Source: CAXMWX01 sp051008185
GTDB taxonomy: Bacteria; Pseudomonadota; Gammaproteobacteria; Eutrophobiales; Eutrophobiaceae
Assembly: GCA_051008185.1 (NCBI GenBank)
Contig: JBPCXW010000025.1
Location: 1 to 12,396, forward strand
Direction of reading: 5' to 3'
DNA length: 12,396 nucleotides
A model generated the notes under the pieces. That model was not told the DNA's origin, searched no databases, and saw only the letters and a program-made list of their open reading frames with translations. Of the stretch, positions 7,826-12,396 are shown in pieces (position 1 is the stretch's first letter; the number at the start of each line of letters is the position of its first letter). The position numbers were made by a program, and so were the translations under genes.

Positions 7826-8986
7826 TCAACTCTTTTTTAGTCTGCCTGTGTCCTGCGCGTATTTGATGCGCCGTTCCAGCAACGCAGACACGTCGCCCGG
7901 AGCCAGACCCGCCGGCGGGGTGAACTGGCCGCGGCCATACAGATCATCAAATACTTCCTTGCAGATGGATACCTTTTCCGACAGGCTACGCGGCGGCTTG
8001 CCGGGCGGAAAACGGTTCGGTGGATAAATAGATTGTTCGTAAATTTGCCTGAAGCCTTCCGTGCGCACATCCACCCAGCAATTATGTGCCGTACGGGTTC
8101 TATACTGACGCAAGGCCTCAATATCCATGGTAGCGGCCAACACCTGTTCCTCCGGGTAAGGCGCATGCCGCATCACCATACCCGTATAGTCAATGGCAAA
8201 TGAATTGCCCGGACAGAAGGCACGGGGATAATAATCATAATTGACCTTACCCCAGTTGGAACCCAACAAATAACACATATTGTCATGGGCGCGAGTACGG
8301 CGGGTGAACATCCAGAAATCCCAGGGTTGCGAGACGCCTTCCACTTCCTGTATCGCCCCCGGATGACAAATCACCTCCACGCCGTTATATCCCAATGCCC
8401 GCGACACTTCCGGCGTACAACCATCATGACAGGTCATGGTGCCAAGCTTGCCGATGGGCGTGTCAATAACCGGAAACAGGGTTTGAATATCGCCGCCCAG
8501 CTTTTCACAATACTCATCATAGAGATCATGCGGGCTGGTGCCCAAACCGATATAGGCCGGGATGTGCCACTTATGGTATTTCAACACGATGTCGCCATCA
8601 GGGCCGATAATGAAATTACAATTAAACCAGCGATCAGGAAATTCCGGCAGTTCTTCCACCACACCGCCGGCGACAATATACAAACCGTATTCTTTGGCAA
8701 TCGCGGCAAGCTGATCTGTTTCGGGACCGGGAATCGTGACCACTTTTTTCATCTGATCCTCAATCCGGCTCTCACCCTTACCCGGTGTCCCCACCCCTTG
8801 CAGGAAATACTCGGGCAAGACGACCAGACGTACCGGCACTTCCCAGAAGTAGCCGACACCAAAGTGGATCAGATTGCATACCCGATCCAGATTCTTTTTG
8901 ATGTCTTCCCGATTTTCCACCACCGTGACTTCGGGTTGCACGATTAGTGCTGTGTAAGGCTCAATGCGTTCTGCTTTTTTAGACAT
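7826..8986 (-). CDS. Nitrilase-superfamily carbon-nitrogen hydrolase (amidase-like)
   Basis: This is a cytoplasmic hydrolase of the nitrilase/amidase fold that cleaves an amide or nitrile through a Glu-Lys-Cys triad. The triad is visible as E59 (VVLPEYF), K139 (KYHKW) and C186 (MTCHDGCTPEV). The Cys-x-Asp-Gly-x-x-Pro-Glu arrangement resembles aliphatic amidases and formamidases more than true nitrilases, so amide hydrolysis is the better guess. At 386 residues it is longer than most family members (about 270-350). The extra length is a C-terminal region from about 310 containing a Pro-rich stretch (YPPNRFPPGKPP) and a helical end. The ATG at 8984-8986 has GAGGAAG just upstream. It lies 25 bases after the FAD oxidoreductase gene and 4 bases before the small membrane protein. 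The substrate cannot be read from the sequence. Confidence 0.9.
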   Translation of the reverse strand: MSKKAERIEPYTALIVQPEVTVVENREDIKKNLDRVCNLIHFGVGYFWEVPVRLVVLPEYFLQGVGTPGKGESRIEDQMKKVVTIPGPETDQLAAIAKEYGLYIVAGGVVEELPEFPDRWFNCNFIIGPDGDIVLKYHKWHIPAYIGLGTSPHDLYDEYCEKLGGDIQTLFPVIDTPIGKLGTMTCHDGCTPEVSRALGYNGVEVICHPGAIQEVEGVSQPWDFWMFTRRTRAHDNMCYLLGSNWGKVNYDYYPRAFCPGNSFAIDYTGMVMRHAPYPEEQVLAATMDIEALRQYRTRTAHNCWVDVRTEGFRQIYEQSIYPPNRFPPGKPPRSLSEKVSICKEVFDDLYGRGQFTPPAGLAPGDVSALLERRIKYAQDTGRLKKS

Positions 8987-9011
8987 GGTTTCTTCCTCAG
9001 TTTATCGTTAC

Positions 9012-10589
9012 TTAAAAATCATCAGCTTCATCTTTCAAACCAAGATCCAGCAGGATCTCGTTGGCGGTAATCGTCCCCATGCCGCAGATACCACCACCGG
9101 GGTGGCAGGACGGGCCGGTCATATAAAATTTATCAACAGGCCCCCGGTAATCGGCATAATTGGGAAACGGTCGGAAAGCACCCATCTGTGCCAGAGTGCG
9201 TTCACCCCCTGTGGTCGCACCGCGATAAAAACAAGGATTGGCGCGCTCCAGACTGGGCCCTGTCTCAACATATTCAGCGAGGATATTACTATCATCCATA
9301 TTGGTGGTGTAGTTACGCAATTTTTTTAGCAACACATCACGTACATAAGCCGGGCCAATGGCCTCCCAATCCTCACCGCCGGCCAAATCCACCGGCACAA
9401 AGGTATCCATGATCAAGGTATGTTTACCATCCGGTGCCCGTGTGGGATCCATCGTAGTCCAGGCGGCGGTCCATAAAAACGGATCGCCGGGGGGCACACC
9501 TCCGGCTATTTCATTGTATTGACGATCAATATCCGCAACCGTGCCGAAGATACGCTGAAAGGCCGTTTTATCCATATCCGGGCCGTTCCTGAATCTGGGT
9601 GCTTCATTCAGGGCGTAATGCACTCGCGCGATAGTCACATTACCGAACCTGAAATTACGCACCAATCTCAGAAAATCTTCCGTCAATACGCCTTCATCAA
9701 AACCGTGCAGATAAGTTTGATAGGGATCCAGTGCTGACACTACGCCCTTATCCGCAGTTATTTCCGTCCCGTCCTCCAAACGCAGGCCGATACATTCATT
9801 GTTTTTCACGATGAACTTACGCACCGTCGCCTCAGTCATTACCTTACCTCCATTGGCTTCAATATAACGTTGCATGGCGATTGACAACATACCACTGCCG
9901 CCTTCAGGAATGGCTTGACCATAGTAATGAATACTGGGAATCATTACATAAAACCCCGCCGCGGTTCCCAACTGATCAGGCAGAGTTTGCGGCGCGGTGG
10001 CCCAGCCCAGAATAAAGGCGCGCACATGTTCGTCCTCAAAATTCTCCAAAGTGAACTGGCGCGAGCTAAGTTGGTAGTCCCGCAAACGTTGCAAACCCAG
10101 CGGACTGTTTTCCATTGCCTGATACATATAACTGGGCGGGACCGGTGGTGAAAACATATTCTTGAGTACCCCCGTCTGGATTTCACCAAACTCCTCGTAT
10201 ATCTCCCGGTAACGTTTGGCATCCTGCTTTGAATACTCGGCAATCGTATCACAGGTCTTATCCACATCTTTGTAGACGATGATGCCCGGCCCTGCATGTT
10301 TATCAGGATGACCGGTGATGTGATCCTCGGACCAGATATATTTCAAACCGTGTTTCTCAAGTTCAGGTTTGAGGGCGACAAAATCCGGGTTCAGGTGAAT
10401 CCATACATGCGATGAGCCAAACATATCATGCTTGAAACCAGGCAGTGTCACCTCACGGGTGATGACCCCTCCTCCGACCCAGGCGTTACGTTCCACCACC
10501 AGCACCGCAAGCCCATGCTTCACCAGCACTGCCGCGGCAATCAGGGCGTTATGCCCACCGCCTGCGATAATAATGTCGTAATCTGCCAT
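9012..10589 (-). CDS. NAD(P)/FAD-dependent oxidoreductase, phytoene-dehydrogenase/PYROXD2-like
   Basis: This is a flavoprotein of the CrtI-related COG1233 type, whose members desaturate or oxidise C-C and C-N bonds. From the ATG at 10589 it has 525 residues. The N-terminal dinucleotide-binding fold is DIIIAGGGHNAL (5-16), with a ribose-binding acidic residue E33 in VVERN. A central substrate-domain region follows, and the family C-terminal FAD motif GPSCHPGGGICGMG is at about 492-505. The upstream in-frame GTG at 10637 would add 16 residues. It has AGGA nine bases away, whereas the ATG has only a weak AGAAG. I prefer the ATG because the flavin fold begins right after it. No carotenoid genes adjoin, so a carotenoid role is unlikely. 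It is the first gene of the five-gene unit, behind the promoter at 10701-10729. The substrate is unknown. Confidence 0.9.
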   Translation of the reverse strand: MADYDIIIAGGGHNALIAAAVLVKHGLAVLVVERNAWVGGGVITREVTLPGFKHDMFGSSHVWIHLNPDFVALKPELEKHGLKYIWSEDHITGHPDKHAGPGIIVYKDVDKTCDTIAEYSKQDAKRYREIYEEFGEIQTGVLKNMFSPPVPPSYMYQAMENSPLGLQRLRDYQLSSRQFTLENFEDEHVRAFILGWATAPQTLPDQLGTAAGFYVMIPSIHYYGQAIPEGGSGMLSIAMQRYIEANGGKVMTEATVRKFIVKNNECIGLRLEDGTEITADKGVVSALDPYQTYLHGFDEGVLTEDFLRLVRNFRFGNVTIARVHYALNEAPRFRNGPDMDKTAFQRIFGTVADIDRQYNEIAGGVPPGDPFLWTAAWTTMDPTRAPDGKHTLIMDTFVPVDLAGGEDWEAIGPAYVRDVLLKKLRNYTTNMDDSNILAEYVETGPSLERANPCFYRGATTGGERTLAQMGAFRPFPNYADYRGPVDKFYMTGPSCHPGGGICGMGTITANEILLDLGLKDEADDF

Positions 10590-10623
10590 GTCTTCTACAT
10601 TGCCCTGCTGTCGCGAGAATGTT

Positions 10624-10670
10624 CCTGCCAATTCCACATCGTGCCATCCTGTAACCGATTGGCTGGCAGG
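10624..10670 (-). repeat. Imperfect inverted repeat in the leader of the five-gene unit
   Basis: On the plus strand CCTGCCAAT (10624-10632) faces ATTGGCTGGCAGG (10658-10670). The arms pair over nine bases if three bases are bulged. In the minus-strand transcript this would be a stem of about nine pairs with a 25-base loop, lying in the 5' leader and holding the possible GTG start at 10637 and its AGGA in or near the loop. It may affect translation of the flavoprotein gene or may be chance. The repeat is seen directly; the function is speculative. Confidence 0.35.
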
Positions 10671-10685
10671 TATTTAAATTGCTAG

Positions 10686-10705
10686 ATAGTTTAGGTATAA
10701 ACTAT
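10686..10705. promoter_or_regulatory. Candidate operator: perfect 8-bp inverted repeat over the -10/start region
   Basis: ATAGTTTA-GGTA-TAAACTAT is a perfect 8-bp dyad with a 4-base spacer. It overlaps five of the six bases of the minus-strand -10 box (10701-10706) and the expected start point near 10694. A dimeric repressor bound here would block RNA polymerase. I do not recognise the motif as the site of a specific regulator, and no regulator gene lies in the window. The symmetry is seen directly; operator function is inferred. Confidence 0.55.
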
Positions 10706-10729
10706 ATCCCTGTTATCATGGCCTGTCAA
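10701..10729 (-). promoter_or_regulatory. Sigma-70-type promoter of the five-gene minus-strand unit
   Basis: Read on the minus strand, TTGACA (10729-10724) is a perfect -35 hexamer. A 17-base spacer separates it from TATAGT (10706-10701), a one-mismatch -10 hexamer. The expected start near 10694 gives a leader of about 105 bases to the flavoprotein ATG. This is the best promoter in the divergent region and sits where the operon needs one. Confidence 0.75.
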
Positions 10730-10798
10730 AGAACCCCGCTGTAATCAGGGTTCCTGCGACACAGGGATGTGCCACCATTATCAATACACTGTAACTAG

Positions 10799-10827
10799 TT
10801 GAAAATGTTCCAAAATAAAGAGAATAC
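10799..10827 (+). promoter_or_regulatory. Weak candidate promoter for the rightward small-protein/RdhA-like pair
   Basis: TTGAAA (10799-10804) followed after 17 bases by GAATAC (10822-10827) is the best-placed plus-strand candidate I can find. The -10 match is poor. Something must drive the rightward pair from this A+T-rich stretch, so the site is listed with low confidence. No other clear plus-strand promoter is visible in the divergent region. Confidence 0.22.
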
Positions 10828-10877
10828 AGGGGTAAGACTTGACAGGTCTGGTGAAAGACCCCGGAATAATCACGACC

Positions 10878-11075
10878 ATGGCTTCATTTGAAGAAAAATT
10901 TTATTTGCAGAACCCCGGCTTGTTGGACAGGCTGAAACGGGACTGGCGGCTTGTCCGGGAGAGTCTGCAATTCCTGTTGCTCTGGGCCACTCTGGGTCAC
11001 AGGTTGAGGAAGGCCTGTCGCAAGGCCAAACAGGATAATACCCAGGTTGTTCTGGAAGACTTGCTGGAGCGATAG
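10878..11075 (+). CDS. Small unknown protein upstream of the RdhA-like gene
   Basis: I do not recognise this protein. From the ATG at 10878 it has 65 residues, MASFEEKFYLQNPGLLDRLKR and onward. Most of it looks helical, with a short hydrophobic stretch of about 12-14 residues (SLQFLLLWATLGH) flanked by many Arg/Lys (RLKRDWRLVRE and HRLRKACRKAK). It is probably too short for a normal membrane span and suggests an amphipathic or peripheral helix. The frame stays open upstream. A TTG at 10839 (78 residues) has AGGGG six bases before it, and a GTG lies at 10851. The ATG has no good ribosome site, so the TTG may be the true start. The stop is five bases before the RdhA-like ATG, suggesting co-transcription. 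It sits where some rdhA loci have an rdhB anchor gene, but it lacks the three spans of RdhB. Confidence 0.65.
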   Translation: MASFEEKFYLQNPGLLDRLKRDWRLVRESLQFLLLWATLGHRLRKACRKAKQDNTQVVLEDLLER

Positions 11076-11080
11076 GTATT

Positions 11081-12055
11081 ATGGAACGACAATTCCCGAC
11101 CGCCACTTATCATTTTCGCTATAAGCACCCGCCCACATCCGGCAATATCATCAACGGCGCGGGTAATCCGGACAAGGTGCAGGCGGTGCAGATATTCCAT
11201 AGCTCAGGGTTTCGTCAAATTGAATGGCATGCGCTGGAGTTGTTCTTCCTGCTCACCATGCCTTTCAGACTTTTTATCCGGGGGTTATTATCACGCGGTT
11301 TGCTAAGAAAAGCCGATGGCAAGATCAGTAAAAACAAACGCCCTGTCCCGGACAAGCAGGCCATGGCCACGGAGATCAAACGGATGGCGATGGAACTGAA
11401 TGCAGGTGCTGTGGGCATCACAACACTCCCGGCCAACGCCCTCTATCAAAACGTCAACAAAGATTATAAATACGCCATCTCCATTGCCTACCCGATGAAT
11501 TTTCAGGTTATGGAAAAATATATCACTCAGGTTGAGAGCGGTATTGAAGCCATCCGTGCCTACCACGAAAGTACCCGCATCGTTGTCCGGCTGGCCGCAT
11601 ACATCCGCAAACTGGGCTGGCCGGCACGGGCTTATTGTGAAGGCGCGGATATCCTGCATATCCCCATTGCAATTGAGGCCGGCATAGGCGAACTGGGGAA
11701 ACACGGTTCGCTGATCAACAAGGAGCTGGGATCAGATTTCAGGCTGGCTACGATATTGACCGATCTGCCTCTGGCCACAGACAAACCGGTTGATATCGCC
11801 GTTGATGATCTGTGTCTGCGCTGTCAGCGTTGTACCCTGGACTGCCCCGCCGATGCGATCAGCGATAAAAAACAACTCGTCAGGGGAGTGGAAAAATGGT
11901 ACGTGGATTTTGATCGCTGTGCGCCTTATTTCTCGATGACCTACGGCTGTGGTATATGCATACAAGTCTGCCCCTGGAGCAAACCCGGCAGAGGCCCCGG
12001 TCTGGCAGCGACACTGCTGGCCAAGCGCGAGAAAAACAGTGACAGGAAATCGTAA
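11081..12055 (+). CDS. Reductive dehalogenase/QueG-like 4Fe-4S dicluster protein, short cytoplasmic form
   Basis: The 324-residue product matches the core shared by corrinoid reductive dehalogenases (RdhA) and epoxyqueuosine reductase (QueG). Residues 1-85 are unassigned, with a hydrophobic patch at about 51-75. Residues 90-240 look like the corrinoid-binding fold, ending in IEAGIGELGKHGSLINKELGS..LATILTDLPLATDKP. Two ferredoxin clusters follow: C245, C248, C251 and C255 (CLRCQRCTLDCP), then C280 with C290, C293 and C297 (CGICIQVCPW). The segment GVEKWYVDFDRC between them is closer to RdhA than to QueG. It has no Tat signal and is much shorter than respiratory RdhA (about 450-500), so it is probably cytoplasmic and not a classical organohalide-respiration enzyme. 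Corrinoid binding is inferred and no base-off motif is visible. Its stop is one base from the stop of the convergent transporter gene. Confidence 0.83.
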   Translation: MERQFPTATYHFRYKHPPTSGNIINGAGNPDKVQAVQIFHSSGFRQIEWHALELFFLLTMPFRLFIRGLLSRGLLRKADGKISKNKRPVPDKQAMATEIKRMAMELNAGAVGITTLPANALYQNVNKDYKYAISIAYPMNFQVMEKYITQVESGIEAIRAYHESTRIVVRLAAYIRKLGWPARAYCEGADILHIPIAIEAGIGELGKHGSLINKELGSDFRLATILTDLPLATDKPVDIAVDDLCLRCQRCTLDCPADAISDKKQLVRGVEKWYVDFDRCAPYFSMTYGCGICIQVCPWSKPGRGPGLAATLLAKREKNSDRKS

Positions 12056-12056
12056 G

Positions 12057-12396
12057 TCAGACGAGAATAAGCACCAGCACACAACCGACACCCACCACGG
12101 CCGGGTAACGGGCTAAAAACCGCCATACAATATAAGCGCCCTCGCTTTTGATACCGATCTCTTCCCTTAGCAATTTGTGTGACATCACCCAGCCAACGTA
12201 GAGAGCAATCAAAAATGCCGTAGTAGGTAACATGATATTGGAGACCGTGAACTCGATGATACCGAATATACTTTTATCAGCGTACAAGGGAATGAAAAAC
12301 AAAGGTCTGAGATCATCCCAGTGGTTAAATGATAAAACAATGCTCACGCCGACCAGCCATATCACAACACCGGTCAAGACTGACATCCTGAAACGA
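12057..12396 (-). CDS. Sodium:neurotransmitter symporter (NSS) family transporter, C-terminal part
   Basis: NSS (SNF) proteins are inner-membrane sodium-coupled importers, mostly of amino acids or related amines. The frame is open to the window edge, so the 5' part is missing. About 112 residues are visible and an internal ATG at 12386 is not the true start. Counting from that methionine, hydrophobic spans lie at about 1-20 (ending VSIVLSFN, a bacterial NSS signature region), 42-68 (FTVSNIMLPTTAFLIALYVGWVM, strongly family-like) and 91-109 at the C-terminus. The loop SEGAYIVWRFLARYPA is typical of the family end. Its substrate cannot be told from this part. It converges on the RdhA-like gene with a single base between stops and no visible terminator hairpin. 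Confidence 0.87.
   Translation of the reverse strand, partial: RFRMSVLTGVVIWLVGVSIVLSFNHWDDLRPLFFIPLYADKSIFGIIEFTVSNIMLPTTAFLIALYVGWVMSHKLLREEIGIKSEGAYIVWRFLARYPAVVGVGCVLVLILV

Noticed and set aside
8285..8947. A 220-codon plus-strand open frame opposite the nitrilase gene
   Set aside because: It is antisense to a gene with an intact catalytic triad, has no protein-like motifs and its start lacks a good ribosome site.
9012..10589. Carotenoid biosynthesis role for the CrtI-like flavoprotein
   Set aside because: There are no crtB, crtE or other isoprenoid genes nearby, and the GGGHNAL start is shared by many non-carotenoid COG1233 proteins.
10731..10753. Small inverted repeat GAACCC...GGGTTC upstream of the -35 box
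   Set aside because: There are only six pairs with an 11-base loop and no T-run. It could be a weak binding site but is close to what chance gives, so it is not listed as a feature.
10844..10859. Hairpin GGTCT-GGTGAA-AGACC after the TTG start
   Set aside because: A five-pair stem is too short for a terminator or riboswitch call and may lie inside coding sequence.

Overview
The window looks like chromosomal DNA of a gammaproteobacterium of roughly balanced to moderately high G+C. The main clue is the cytochrome c maturation genes, which run in the order ccmF-ccmG-ccmH-ccmI with ATGA stop/start overlaps. The ccmH and ccmI genes are separate rather than fused as in Escherichia coli. No rRNA, tRNA, CRISPR array or insertion sequence was seen, and there is no gene-free stretch above 300 bases.

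Layout. (1) Positions 1-4127, plus strand: the end of a ccm operon, comprising ccmF (5' end outside the window), ccmG/dsbE, ccmH and ccmI. (2) Positions 4164-10589, minus strand: a compact five-gene unit. In transcription order it encodes a CrtI/PYROXD2-like FAD oxidoreductase, a nitrilase-superfamily C-N hydrolase, an 82-residue single-span membrane protein, a thiamine-diphosphate enzyme of the acetolactate synthase/decarboxylase type, and a tungsten/molybdenum aldehyde:ferredoxin oxidoreductase (AOR) homologue. Gaps are at most 25 bases and one pair overlaps by ATGA. A strong sigma-70-like promoter (TTGACA-N17-TATAGT) precedes the unit, and a perfect 8-bp inverted repeat overlaps its -10 box and probable start point. 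(3) Positions 10590-10877: the divergent control region. (4) Positions 10878-12055, plus strand: a small unknown protein and a short cytoplasmic relative of reductive dehalogenase (RdhA)/QueG iron-sulfur proteins. (5) Positions 12057-12396, minus strand: the C-terminal end of a sodium:neurotransmitter symporter (NSS) family transporter, one base from the preceding stop.

How it may fit together. The ccm genes are the housekeeping haem-attachment and apocytochrome reduction machinery. The five-gene unit is the candidate undescribed system. Its families suggest oxidation of a C-C or C-N bond by the flavoprotein, hydrolysis of an amide or nitrile, decarboxylation or carboligation of a 2-oxoacid, and interconversion of the resulting aldehyde and acid by the W/Mo enzyme. 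That order and any substrate are inference. No ferredoxin subunit, cofactor gene or regulator for the unit lies in the window. The divergent RdhA-like Fe-S protein shares the control region and may belong to the same system.
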